A stretch of 64,000 nt of DNA from Pollenia angustigena (taxonomy: Eukaryota > Arthropoda > Insecta > Diptera > Polleniidae): contig OV884057.1 of assembly GCA_930367215.1 (NCBI GenBank), positions 251,808,830 through 251,872,829 of the forward strand, read 5' to 3'. Made by a program: the position numbers and the translations under genes. This document shows positions 20,646 through 32,255 of the stretch, in pieces. The notes below the pieces were generated by a model. The model did not search any database. It saw only the letters and a list, made by a program, of their open reading frames with translations, and was not told the origin of the DNA. Every line of letters starts with the position of its first letter. Positions within the stretch are counted from its first letter, which is position 1.

Positions 20646-21430
20646 TTATTTTATGACTTAAAATATAAGAACTATATTTTTAGGTATTTATTGCAAAAAT
20701 CTCACATATTTACCTCTTTTTTAATGCTTTTATTTGTGTTTATTTTATTTTACCCAGTTCCAAACGTACGATAAATGTTGTATGCATAAAACACAGCATA
20801 ATGCGATTAATCTGATGCCACTAGCACTTTTTTTTAGTAAATTTATTAAAATTTTAATAAAATTAAATATTTACGTGCGAATTCGACAAAAAATAAAATT
20901 AAATAAAATTATACCAGCTGATTCTCAAAGCGCGCAAAAAGATGAGAGTTGCCTAACTTTTCGCTTCGCTCAGCGTTAAAATTTCTTTATGTGACACGTT
21001 TCGTATAAGTATGTATATTTCATCTTAAATGCCAAAGCGAATCTCTGACGCAACGCGAAGCAAAAGTTTTATCTGACATGGCCTTAATACTTTTCATTGG
21101 ATCAGGGTTGCATTTTATTTCATGTGAGTGTTTATACTTTGTGTGATGGTCTGAACACAAACTGTAATGTTACATTTGATTTTTTGACAGTCGCAACAAA
21201 ACTCATTAGATTTCGATCTCATGAAGTATTATGGAATACGTAAGACTTGTGAGATAGTGTAATCTAGGCTTAAACAGTTCGGAGACTATAAATGTTTAAA
21301 TACATTCGTTTATTTATTTTAGTTATTTATTGGTATTCCTATACAACAGGACTTAAAGTCTTATAATTATATTACAGGATAAACAATTCGTAGCAATTTC
21401 TTATGTGTCACACAATAATATTTAAATTCA

Positions 21431-23188
21431 ATGAAAAATAATTTCAGGCGTAATCCGAAATCGTTTTTTAAATTTGTTAACTCTAAGAAGAAAACAACTG
21501 GCTTTCCTTCATCCATGAAGTTCCAACATATGGAATCCAGTGATAATGGCACAATAAGTAATTGGTTTGCCGATTTTTTCTCTACAACTTATTCGAATGC
21601 TTTTTATGACGAATCTGTAAATTGTCCCTTCAAGATAAATGTGAACCAAACAACTCACATTCCATTTATTGATAACGCAACAATCGCAAAGGAATTAAAA
21701 AGTCTTAAATTCTCATTCAATTCTGGTCCTGATAATATTCCAAGCAACATTTTAATTAACTGTGCTGATAGTATTGCTATCCCTCTAACAATTTTATTTA
21801 ATGTATCGATCAAGCACGGTCACTTTCCGGATCTATGGAAGAACTCGTTTATTATACCTTTGTTTAAATCGGGAAATAAATCTGAGGTTGAAAATTACCG
21901 TGGTATTGCAAAATTGAGTATTATACCTAAACTATTGGAAAAAATTGTCACCAAAATTCTTTGTTACCAAGTATCTAATTTGATTTCACCTTACCAGCAT
22001 GGGTTTCAGAAAAGATGTTCTACTACAACTAATCTCCTTCATCTTACAACTGTCATACATCGAGGATTTATTCAACAACTGCAAATTGATGTGATATACA
22101 CTGATTTTACCAAGGCCTTTGGTAAAGTTAACCATAGACTTTTGAAAGTTAAACTTAATTTACTCGGTTTTACTGATATAAGTATAAAATGGATATATTC
22201 ATACCTAAGCAACAGAACACAAGCGATTTGCTTTTATAACACAATTTCTAGAAGCATAGAAGTTCTGTCTGGTGTACCTCAGGGAAGCCACCTTGGGCCA
22301 CTTCTTTTAACATTGTTTATTAATGACCTACCTGAGGTGATTCATTCATCCAATATTCTGATGTATGCGGACGACGTGAAAGTTTTTCTCAGCTATCGTC
22401 AAATATCTGAGCAACAACTTCTTCAAAACGACTTAAATTCTTTTTACACGTGGTGCAATGTTAATCTTATGCAACTTAATCTAAAGAAATGTAAATACAT
22501 GCGTTTTGTTAGAAAGAGTTCAATACCTGCATGCTAATTTTTTGAAAGGTATCAGTTGGAGTCGGTGGATAATTTCTTAGATCTTGGAATTCTGCTTGAC
22601 TCGAAACTAAATTTCATCGCACACATAACAATGACAGCTAATAAAGGCAGAGGTATGATCGGTTTTGTAAAACGATGGGCTAAAGAGTTCAAGGATCCAT
22701 ATGTTACGAAAAGTTTGTATACTTCCCTTGTAAGACCTGTATTGGAGTATGGATCTGTAATATGGGACCCTATATATAGTAAATATTCCGACCAAATTGA
22801 ATCAGTCCAAAAACAGTTTCTGACTTTTTGTCTGCGTGGGTTGAACTTTAACCAATGGAATATGCCGTCTTATTCTGCAAGACTAGCCCTTATCAAGCTG
22901 CCAACTCTAAAGAGCCGTAGAACTGTGATGAACATCTCGTTTATTTTTAACATAATTGTTGGCGACGTATGCTCTGGATGCCTAATCAATAACATAACAT
23001 TTAATGTCCCTCAACGCCCATCACGTCATTTGGTTCCGTTATCAGTTCAATTTTTAAGAGCTAATTATGCTAATAGTGACCCGTTAAGAAGGATGTGTAT
23101 TGAGTTCAACAAGTATTATAAATTTATTGACTATTCTTCTAGTCCCACTGATATTAAAACTAAATTATTAATCTTTTTAAACTCATAA
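21431..23188 (+). pseudogene. LINE reverse transcriptase, C-terminal part of ORF2, one stop
   Basis: One continuous frame with a single TAA (22535-22537). RT blocks seen are GPDNIPSNIL, VENYRGIAKLSIIPKLLEKI, SPYQHGFQKRCST, IYTDFTKAF, LSGVPQGSHLGPLL and the catalytic MYADDVKVF. After the stop the thumb and C-terminal region continue with LGILLDSKLNF and LVRPVLEYGSVIWDP. No endonuclease is present. The single nonsense codon suggests fairly recent insertion. Confidence 0.88.
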
Positions 23189-23218
23189 TTTTTGTAAGTT
23201 TTTTTTTTCACATATATA

Positions 23219-24149
23219 AAGGGTGGTTAAATTGTAAGGGCCGATGTTGAATGTGAACCACACCTAAACGCCAAGTTTTTTTCCGAATTTTATTTGACAT
23301 TTCTCTATTTCAGACTTACTCAATTTGAACCATGGAGAGATACACAATCCAACGACGTGTTAAAGTTATCCAGACTTATTATGAAAATGGGCGTTCAAAT
23401 CAAAATGCATGTCGTTCGCTTCGAGATGCAGTGAGTAGGCACATTTTCACCTCAGTGGATTCGTCAATAAACAGAATTGCCGCATTTGGGCGAATGAGAA
23501 TCCAAGAATGATTGTCGAAAAACCAATGCACCCACAAAGAGTGACTGTTTGGTGCGGTTTATGGGCTGGCGGCATCATCGGGCCGTATTTTTTCCAAAAT
23601 GAGGCCGGTCAGGCAGTTACTGTGAATGGTGTTCGCTATCGTGAGATGATAACGAACTTTTTATGGCCCGAGTTGGAAGATATGGATGTGGACGATATGT
23701 GGTTTCAGCAGGACGGTGCCGCTTGCCACACAGCTAACGAAACAATGGCTCTTTTGCGCAAAACATACAATGGCCGTGTTATCTCACGTAATGGCGATGT
23801 CAATTGGCCGCCAAGATCATGTGATTTGACACCGTTGGACTTTTTTCTTTGGGGTTATTTGAAAGAAAAGGTGTAAGTCGATAAGCCAGCAACAATTCAA
23901 GAGCTAAAGGATGAGATAATTCGGCACATTAACGGCATAGAACCTCCATTATGCCTCAGGGTCATCGAAAATTTGGACCATCGGATGGAGGTGTGCCGCC
24001 GTGGTCGCGGCGCCCATTTGGCCGATATTTTGTTCCATACATAATTGAATAATAGCAATATATCATAATAAAATAAAATTACAATAATTTCCTAAATAGC
24101 TTGTGTTTAATTCAAAATCAACATCGGTCCTTGAAATTTAACCACCCTT
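23219..24149 (+). mobile_element. DD41D (rosa-like) mariner element, internally deleted, 931 bp
   Basis: TA duplications at 23217-23218 and 24150-24151 flank inverted termini AAGGGTGGTTAAATT, extending about 30 bp to CCGATGTTGA at both ends. It is inserted in the LINE 3' UTR. It encodes a deleted transposase (separate entry). Confidence 0.88.
23332..24044 (+). pseudogene. DD41D mariner-type transposase lacking the first catalytic Asp
   Basis: Starts MERYTIQRRVKVIQ with YENGRSNQNACRSL, then a deletion near 23430 joins straight to HFHLSGFVNKQNCRIW. The block FSDE with the first catalytic Asp and most of the helix-turn-helix region are lost. The rest is well kept: VTVWCGLWAGGIIGPYFF, WFQQDGAACHTA (second Asp) and DLTPLDFFLWGY (third acid). 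I count 41 residues between the second and third Asp, the DD41D spacing described for rosa-type elements. A TAA occurs at 23874-23876; the C-terminal frame continues to 24044. Confidence 0.85.
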
Positions 24150-24338
24150 TATATGTTTTGTAAAATTTATTTTTATTTAATTAAGAAGTCTGTAAGGATT
24201 ATTTTCCATAGACAAATAAATAAATAAATAAATAACAATATACATACATTAAAATAAAATAAATTAATACATTAAAGCAATAGATCAAACAATTTTAAAC
24301 ATAAAAACATTCAAAAGCGTACAATAGATTACACATTT

Positions 24339-27300
24339 TCAAGTACGGGAATAAAAATTAAAAATACATTTTCTAAACTGCGTTGCATTACTAGTAAATT
24401 GAACAGTTGCTGGTAGTGTGTTCCAAAGACGAATACTAAGAACGAAAAACTGCCATTCAGAAACTAACTTCTTGAATCTTATCGGGATCAGATTGTTATT
24501 TCTTCTTGACTGCGTATAGATAATTTTATGCAAAAGAGTTAGGCATCGAATATTTAACATGTCAGAAAAACGCACTCCATAAAGTTTACTTTCGTAGGGT
24601 GTAACATGTGAGAAACGTCCTAAGTTGAAGACATATCTCAGAATGGCATTATATGTAGATGTTAATTTCCTGGTGCTTTTTTAGTCACAGCTTGCAAAAA
24701 CCTCGCTGCCATATATTAAAGCTAGAATAAGATATGTCTTAGCCAAAAGCATACGTATGTTGAACGGGGTTGTGTGCTGACTTGCCCAAAGCGAATGAAG
24801 CATCGCAAATACTTTCCCTGCAGCAGCGTTTATGATCTGACCAAGTAAGTGAAGAATTAAAAATAATGCCAAGTTTTTTAGTCTTTTTTAACAATTTCTA
24901 TTTGCTGCGAGTTCAATATTATATTGGGCTCAATAGTTATTTGTGTATTGTTTCTGGAAATTACAAGGCATTTAGATTTAGCGGGATTCAGACAAAGACC
25001 ATTTGCCTTTGCCCAGGCTTCAATTTTTGATAGATCAAAATTTAATCTTGAAATATACTCATCAGTCTTATCAGGTTCACTACATATATAAACCTGAACA
25101 TCATCGGCGTACATATGAATCTTGCAATGTGATAACTGTTTTGGCAAATCGTTTATATATATTGTGAAAAGTAGAGGACCTAATATGGACCCTTGAGGAA
25201 CACCTTTGATCACAGGCAACGGCAATGATTTCTTATTGTTTGAACTTACATACTGATAGCGGTTACTTAGATACGGTGAAATGAGATCAGCCGCTGAGGA
25301 GGAAAAATGGTAAAGCTTAGTTAATTTAATACGAAGCATGGCATGATCAACCATATCAAATATTTTGGAATGATCAAAAAGCACCAACAAGGTAACATTT
25401 CCGTTATCTATATAGCTTCGAATTTGCTCCGTCATTCCAATAAGTGCAGTAGTACAACTATGTTTGGGTCGGAAACCAGATTGCATTTTGGTAAATAAAT
25501 TATTCGTCTCAAAGTAAGCACCTATTTGTTTATGCAAGAGCCTTTCGAAGACTTTAGATAAATATGAAAGGATAGCTATTGGACGGAATTCATTTCTATT
25601 TTTAGGGATGGGAACAATTTTCGCACACTTCCAGTTCTGTGGAAAAATACCTTTTGTAATTATTTTGTTGAATATGTTTGTGATTTGTGAAAGTAAGTTA
25701 GGTAGAAGGAGTTTTAAAAGTATAGGGTTAATTTTATCAGGTCCAATTGCATTTGATTTGATATCATGGCAAGCAATAAAGGTATCATCCTGAGAAACAC
25801 AGCGAAAAGAAAATTGTGGTGCGGAGCTATTAAATGATGAACTGGCACTACTAGAATAATAGTAAGGAGAAATGTTTAAGTTTGGAATTTTAGTAAATAA
25901 CGTGTTCAGTGAGTCAACATTCATTTCCGAAGAGCCTGTTTTATTTAATTTTCCGATGCCAATATCACGAATAATTTTCCAATTTTTGAGTTCACAGCAG
26001 TTGAAAATAAGTTAGTAAAGTACACTCAAAATATTATGTAGTTAAATTCAAACGAAAATTCATTTTAAACAAATTAAAATTCATTTAAAAAACGGATCAT
26101 TTACATTTCATTTAAAACAAATGATTTTTTCATTAACTTCAAAAATTTTTTATTTATTGAACTTCATATTCGTTAAAATTGAATAGTTTTTACTTTTAAA
26201 AAATATATTTCAACCGACAAAAATCAAACTACATAAAAAAATAAAAAAGGAAAAACACTATTTTTTGGTAGTTTGTTTTTTGAATAACAAACATAAATGT
26301 TAAAAAATAAAATTATTCGTAAAATAACTATATTTTTATTCAATTTTAACAGTACCGAAAACGAATTTAATAACACACAATCAGTTACTGTAATAATTTT
26401 ATGAGTGTAAGAGAATTTTGTTCGCTTAATTAGATTATTTAATTCTCTTCTGGCACTAACAAATTGATCATGCAGGTTATCAGTTTTGAACATTTATATA
26501 GATGATCTCGTTGGTTTATTTTTGCTTTAATTTGTTCATTAAACCAAGGCTTTGTAGTGCTTTTCTGTGTGACTGTTTTTACTGGCACAGATTTTTCGAA
26601 AATTTCGGCAATATTTTTCTCCAGAAAATTAACTTGGTCATTTACATCGATCATGAAGAAAATACGATCCCAATCAACTATTTGAAGCTCATACACCATT
26701 GCATTTTAATCCATTATTTTAAAATCATAATAAGTATTCTCTTCCCTCGTATATTTGGTTCTGAAATCGAAGCATAAAAGGTCGTGTTTCGAGAAACATG
26801 CTGCGCCAATCTGATCATATAGCAGGACTTAATTTATGTCGTTCACAAAAAACATATCCAGCAGTGATTGATTTGTAGAAGTAAAATGCGTTGGTGTTAG
26901 TACATTTGGAGAAACTAAACCAATTGATTCCATTACGTCAAGTAGTTGTGACTCGCATAAAACATTAGAGTTGAAATCAACACACAAAACAAGATTTTCA
27001 TAATTAACCGTTATGTTTTCGAGATTATGATGTAGTTCTCCCAAATCTATGCGCCTATTGGGTCTATAAATACATCCAATAAGTAGTTTCTTCCCCATAG
27101 ATACAACTTCAACAAATATGTATTCGATTTTTTCGTCAGGGAGAGATTTAAGTAGAAATTTACTCGTATTACATTTCCTAATAAAGATAGCAACCCCTCC
27201 ACCATGTGTACGCCTATCACAACGATGCATCTTGAAACCAGACAACTCAAGTATACCATCAGGGATATCTTGATCAAACCATGTCTCCGACCCACATATT

Positions 27301-27482
27301 ACATCGACGCAAGAGTTCTCAAAGATATACCGATACTCATCAATCTTATTGTTTAAACTCTGCACATTTATATGGCAGATGTTTATACCAGATTTGTGCT
27401 CGCATAAGATACGAATCATGTTGAATGTAACGTCATTGGAACTAACAAAATGACCAGCATCGTTTAATATCATATTTTCCAT
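24339..27482 (-). pseudogene. LINE ORF2: APE-type endonuclease and reverse transcriptase, several lesions
   Basis: The endonuclease part starts at 27482: INICHINVQSLNNKIDEY, CGSETWFDQDIPDG, HGGGVAIFIRK, GCIYRPNRR, LCVDFNSN. Stops at 26829-26831 and near 26702 break the linker, which continues with KPWFNEQIKAKINQRD. A MITE splits VSARRELNNLIKRTKFSY from FTNLFSTAVNSK. The RT (25924-24878) has IGPDKINPILLK, FRPIAILSYLSKVFERL, GVPQGSILGPLLF and catalytic MYADDVQVY. Frameshifts at about 24890 and 24835 and a TAA near 24682 follow; the C-terminal block ends RLWNTLPATVQF...FYSRT. Confidence 0.87.
26023..26407. mobile_element. CACTC-ended MITE, copy 1 (385 bp)
   Basis: Termini CACTCAAAATATTAT and ATAATTTTATGAGTG. 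Flanked by TA (26021-26022, 26408-26409). Removing it rejoins the LINE frame across KFSY/FTNLF. Two other copies in this window carry different 2-bp duplications. Confidence 0.85.
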
Positions 27483-27861
27483 TATTTATTGCAAAAAGAC
27501 AACGCAGATAGGATTGATCAAAAATAAGCAATACAAAGTTTCCCAATTTAAAATTCCAAAAATTAAATGTAATATAATTACAAAGACAATCAAAAGATAC
27601 ACAAAAAGTAAGTATATATGTATATATAGTAATTATCAAAAAAAAAATTTAAAAGTTGTAAGCATATAAGGTGGCAAAAGTAAATTATCATAACGCCGAA
27701 AACGTTTAATTTTATATAACGTGGGGTTCATCACTGTACAATTGAAAAAAACTTTCGTAAATCATCAAATTCATCAATTCGTATTGGTTCATCATTTACA
27801 AACGATTTGACGTAAACGATTCCACGAAATGTTAATGATGCTGACATTAACCTATCCTTTT

Positions 27862-28239
27862 TTAGCTGTAAAGCTTGGATAAATATTTTATGGTTTTCAG
27901 GTTTAAGTTCTCGTTCACGTAAAATGGGGTTGAGCTATTAATGCCAATTAGGTGTAAACAAAGTGTAGATCCGATTTCCCTGACATAATTTTTAATGCAT
28001 TTAAGTACATAGTTTCTGTCATACGGTTTGGAGAATTTTAATATAACTGCGGCATCTTGTGGTTTGTTAACGTCCCGTTTTTTACTTATGTAGTTATTAT
28101 TTTTCTTTATTTTTACCCGATAAAGTTCTTTAACACTGGGAGGGTCTATTTGAATTAATTCACACAATAGGTTATATATGTCAAAAAGATTTTCATTTTT
28201 GCTTTCCGGAATACCGCTTATCCGCAGAAATTTCTTCAT
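27862..28239 (-). pseudogene. LINE ORF1 fragment with RRM-like domain
   Basis: 125 codons beginning KKFLRISGIPESKNENLFDI, the start of the RRM-like block of L1-type ORF1 proteins, followed by PQDAAVILKFSKPYDRNYVL and an end near KTIKYLSKLYS. The upstream part is lost; at about 28240 the sequence changes abruptly to a Tc1-like remnant. Confidence 0.65.
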
Positions 28240-28505
28240 ATTCTCAATCGAATTGAGATCGGGATATTATGGAGGCTACACCATTTTATTTAATATGGTT
28301 TTCCTGCAACTTAGTTTTAAGGATCCTTCCCGTATGTTTTCAACCGTTATCTCGCTAGATTTTCGAGAAAAGCGCATTAAATATTTCGCATACGGATGCA
28401 TTTGTGAGTTTAAAATTTGTATGTACCACACCATTATGTTTCTGCTACCGCACCTTACAGTGGGTGTCGAGTACTTATTTTTGAATTTTCTCTGTTTTTT
28501 AATTT
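28240..28505 (-). pseudogene. Tc1/mariner-like transposase remnant
   Basis: The minus strand reads CGSRNIMVWYIQ, then PYAKYLMRF, and ends NKMV-stop-PP-stop-YPDLNSIENM. The last part corresponds to the WPPQSPDLNPIENLW block of Tc1-type transposases. Two stops fall in that block. The remnant ends where the LINE ORF1 fragment begins. Confidence 0.6.
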
Positions 28506-28599
28506 CTAACACGCCTTATTTTCAATTTACCTTTCCTGAAATTCTCCTATTGGCAGCCTCTTTATATTTATCTTTATATTTATATAAGTTGTAAAAAAC

Positions 28600-30180
28600 T
28601 CCATTATATTAATATTGCAATAAGTGAAGCAGAAAACTAAATCTGGATAACTTAAATTAATGAAAATCAAAATCATATACAAAGTTTAATCTTTACACAG
28701 ACTTACGTGTATGTAATTTAACGCTTGAGCAGATGACTTCTATGCCAATGAATTGAATGTATAAAACACGTGACCTAAATGTAAGAAACTTTAAATACTC
28801 GCTCTCATACAGTAAAGGAAACTCCTTGAAACACACAAACAATAACGAACACAAACTAAATGCTACAAACCCTCCGTGTTGTATCCTGAATGACCAGTAT
28901 GTCCTTGTCGACATTTGTAAACTGACCAGGGATAAGCAAACAAAACAAATGGAAAAAGCAAACAGAAAATCGAATGAAAGAATTACACGTCATTTTATCA
29001 AAGATAATTTTTAATGATTTGTATGCACTTGTGTTTAGGTGTGTGTGCATATGTGTGATAAGTCTTTAATATATTTGTTTTCCTTTGGTATAAATTAGGC
29101 AATTTTTTTAAAGCCTAGAAACAAAAAATACGCAAATATCCTTGTGAAAAAAGAGAGAAAAAAAACATATATAGATCATGATATGCATGCGAAACCATAT
29201 AGAAAATTGAGTATTATCGTTGTTTTTCCATAGCATACGATTACAAACCATACTTAACATACAGGAAGACCGCCGAACATTGACTTTAGGAATAAACGTC
29301 GGAAAAAGTTTTGTTTATTAACTTGATTTTACGGTTGCTATTAAGAACAACTAGCTATGCGTGATAAGAAAACGCAACTAGCTGCTACGTTTGCTGGACC
29401 AAGAGCCAGGATGGCCAGTAGAAATATTTTTGGCATAGAGTACCACGTAAAAATGTGTTCAGCATAGAATAAAAAAAAACTTTTTGAATAAACAAAATCA
29501 GCCTCAATGATTAATAAAAACTTGCGCAAACAATAGAATGTTCTTGGAAAAACGTTTAGGTGAGTACGTGTTTTTGGTATGTATGTTTTTAGTATGTGTC
29601 AGGTATAAGTGATAGATTTGTCAATGTGTGGGCTATAAAACATGTTCAAATCATTGTATTAAACATTTATTAGAACAAGGAAAAGAAATTGAAAACACAC
29701 TAAAACAAAAGTTGCTGGTGACTTTCAAAGCGATTCCATACAGAAACATTTCCACAGGTTTATGTCTATTATATTGAGCACGTTTGTTTGTATGTGTATT
29801 TAACTGAAATCGAGATGTAGGTACTAATATTTGATTGGCTTTTATTAGTTCTTTAGTGTGTTTTGCGGTTTTTAAGATTTTAGCAAAATGTTGGTTAGGA
29901 AAAAGTATAGTTTACGTTTACTCCTAAGTATGGTAACTATCTGTGGAGAAAAAAATTTATATAGTAAAATGTTTGAGGCATAGGTACAATCACTAAAAGG
30001 CTCAGCAAATTGTGTTTAATAAAAATAAATGTAGTATAAAGATTTTAAGTCGCTAAATTGAGACCTTTTTATTCTATCTTACCTTCTTGTTTTACTAAAC
30101 TACTAACATCAATGGTATAAAATTACATGAATTAGTTTTTAATTGTCTTGTTCAATTTAATTGGGAAATAAATTATAAAA
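28600..30180. other. Non-coding, apparently single-copy stretch
   Basis: No transposon protein, terminal repeat or recognisable gene was found. The base composition is less monotonous than the neighbouring repeats. This could be intronic or intergenic host DNA. Confidence 0.4.
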
Positions 30181-30185
30181 GAAGT

Positions 30186-30430
30186 TAGAGTTCTACATTC
30201 GGCTGTGCTGAATCTTATATACCCTCCACCGAGAATTTGAATAGCTTAGAAGTGGGCTTTTTATGGGATCAATAAATAATAAGCCAATCTTTATAACTCA
30301 TGACTTCACAGTAATATAATTCGTTGCCGAATTAAAACAAAATATCCTGATTTGTTTCGGAAACATTATTATTAAAGTGATTTTCAGGACGGGATTTTCT
30401 ATAACTTTGAAAAATATATAATATGCTAGC
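30186..30430 (-). mobile_element. DINE-1/INE-1-like end fragment
   Basis: The hairpin CATTCGGCTGTGCTGAATC followed by TTATATACCCTCCACC is the end seen at 58765-58800 in inverse orientation. The body fades out by about 30430. Confidence 0.55.
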
Positions 30431-31021
30431 GAACCCCTGCACACTTCGTAGTGCAAAAAACAAAATAAGAAATCAATTCGAATTCATTTAAATCAGTGAT
30501 AAATTGTTTTTATTGTAATGCTCGTTGTGTACCATTTTCGGTGTAAATATACAAAACCGATGGCTTGCCAACGCTCGAACAGGGTACATACAACTGTCCA
30601 TGTAAGAAAACTGGATACTCTAAATTCACTCCACAAATTCGTAATGATTGGCCTTGCGCCTTATTAATAGTAACCGCAAACCCAAGCCGAACAGGACACT
30701 GAAGTCGTTTGAATTCAAATGGCATATCAGACGGAATCATTGGGATGTGTGGAATGAATACATCTTCGCCTTTGAATGTTCCAGTTAAAAAGTAGCTTCA
30801 ATTACATAAGCCATCAACCTTTCAATAGCAAGACTTGTGCCATTACACAAACGGGATTGATTGATATTGCGAAGCATAATAATAGTGACTTCAACTTTCA
30901 ATTGAAGATTATGCGGAGGCAATCCTGGTAAATCCAACGAATTCAAAAATTCTGTTGGATAATTCAAAACATCTTCTACATTGGTAACAGTATCCACAGA
31001 CTGTACGAAACCAATTCGCCA

Positions 31022-31407
31022 CACTCAAAATATTATCTAGTTGAATTCAAACGAAAATTCATTTAAAACAACTTAAAATTCATTTAAAAAACGGATAATT
31101 TACATTTCATTTAAAACAAATGATTTTTTACATTAATTTTAAAATTTTTTATTTTTTAAACAGCATATTCCCTAAAATTGAATAGTTTTTACTTAAAAAA
31201 AAATATATTTTAACCGACAGAAATCAAACTACATGACAAAATAAATACGGAAAAACATTATTTTTTGGTAGATTGTTTTTTGAATAGCAAACATAAATGT
31301 TAAAAAATAAAATTATTCGTATAATAACTATATTTGTTTTCAATTTTAACAGTACGGAAAACGAATTTTATAACCCACAATCAGTTACTGTAATAATGTT
31401 ATGAGTG
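31022..31407. mobile_element. CACTC-ended MITE, copy 2 (386 bp)
   Basis: Same family as 26023-26407. Flanked by CA on both sides (31020-31021, 31408-31409). Inserted in the helicase remnant. Confidence 0.85.
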
Positions 31408-31850
31408 CAGGAATCTTTAATTGTCTAGCCATATTAAATTAACTAACATCTTTGTTCTTTGCCGCTAAAATATGTCTTTCACTCAACCATGTACGGCATG
31501 TATATTTTTGTGCTATGTTAGGGAACACACGTTCAATCAATTCCTCTTTTGACTGTACGAAATGGCCAAAAGCATTTGGCAATCTTATCAATACAGTGTT
31601 ATTTACAGGCGTTGCACCATTTCCAATTTTTAGCAATTGCTTAGAGAACTTACCAGCAGTTGGATCATTCTGCAACAGAACACGAAAGTTAGTAGTGAGT
31701 TACAATGTTTTTTCAAATCTGCAAAAGCATGAAGATTTTAAGCGAGCGATAATTTTATCGGCAGCTGTCGATCTAGGAACCATGGGCAATGGTTGTCTAA
31801 AATCGCCTGACAATAAAATCAAGGCAACACCAAAAAACTCTGAATTACCT

Positions 31851-32192
31851 CGAAGTTCTTTCATTGTTCTTTCCAATGCTTCATTAGATTTCTTATGCCC
31901 CATAGTGCACTCATCCCAAATAATGATACCGAAAAGTTTCAATAATTTTGCCGTTCCAAATCTTTTTGAAACGTCACATGTGGGAGTTTCATTAACTTGG
32001 TAATTCAATGGCAATTTACCTCGAAGTCCTTTCATTGTTATTTTCAATGCTTCATTAGATTTCTTATGCCCCATAGTGCACTCATCCCAAATAATGATAC
32101 CGAAAAGTTTCAATAATTTTGCCGTTCCAAATCTTTTTGAAACGTCACATGTGGGAGTTTCATTAACTTGGTAAGTCAATGGCAATTTCAAA
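31851..32192 (-). repeat. 171-bp in-frame tandem duplication in the helicase
   Basis: Two adjacent units (31851-32021, 32022-32192) repeat 57 codons containing the Walker B-like WDECTMGHKK. They differ at few positions, so the duplication is younger than the helicase decay. Confidence 0.9.
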
Positions 32193-32255
32193 GCAGAATG
32201 TGCTGTGCGAACACCATCTAACAAAGTGGCTGCAATGCCAGAAGACGCCTTTCAG

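Larger units (their letters stand above)
15367..21270. mobile_element. PIF/Harbinger transposon, 5.9 kb, with DDE transposase and MADF gene
   Basis: Ends AGGCTAGATTACACTAT and its inverse ATAGTGTAATCTAGGCT (one mismatch), flanked by TAA on both sides (15364-15366, 21271-21273), the TWA duplication typical of this superfamily. It carries a plus-strand transposase and a convergent minus-strand MADF/Myb-like gene, the standard two-gene arrangement. Later insertions inside are an A-B-C-A repeat (17890-18390), a 540-bp TIR element (18445-18984) and a foldback element (20039-20529). Without them it would be about 4.4 kb. Confidence 0.87.
21390..24236 (+). mobile_element. 5'-truncated LINE (jockey/CR1-type), plus strand
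   Basis: Contains only the RT and C-terminal part of ORF2, a 3' UTR and an AAAT-repeat tail (24214-24234). The 5' end is truncated near 21390. A mariner-type element interrupts the 3' UTR at 23219-24149. Confidence 0.8.
24240..28239 (-). mobile_element. LINE (jockey/CR1-type), minus strand, nearly full ORF2 plus part of ORF1
   Basis: Runs from a truncated ORF1 (28239) through endonuclease and RT to a 3' UTR meeting the other LINE tail at about 24240. It contains a MITE at 26023-26407. ORF2 differs clearly in sequence from the plus-strand LINE, so they are different families. Confidence 0.8.
30510..32255 (-). pseudogene. Helitron-type PIF1-like helicase remnant
   Basis: In minus-strand order: SSGIAATLLDGVRTAHSALK (about 32255, just after the lost Walker A), Walker B-like IIWDECTMGHKKSNEAL in two tandem copies, LLSGDFRQPLPMVPRSTAAD, a frameshift near 31705, LQNDPTAGKFSKQLLKIGNG, WLSERHILAAKN, then a MITE (31022-31407). 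It continues DVLNYPTEFLNSLDLPGLPP, LQLKVEVTIIMLRNINQSRL, a shift near 30785, and LGFAVTINKAQGQSLRICGV...LYVPCSSVGKPSVL. This is the C-terminal helicase of Helitron/Helentron proteins or a derived stand-alone PIF1-like gene. No Rep domain is visible. Confidence 0.82.

Noticed and set aside
28178..28594. 138-codon plus-strand frame with hydrophobic C-terminus
   Set aside because: Antisense to the Tc1-like remnant, whose minus-strand PDLNSIENM block gives a better explanation.
32022..32192. Assembly error explaining the 171-bp duplication
   Set aside because: The two units differ at several bases, so they are not the same read placed twice, though collapse or expansion cannot be fully excluded.
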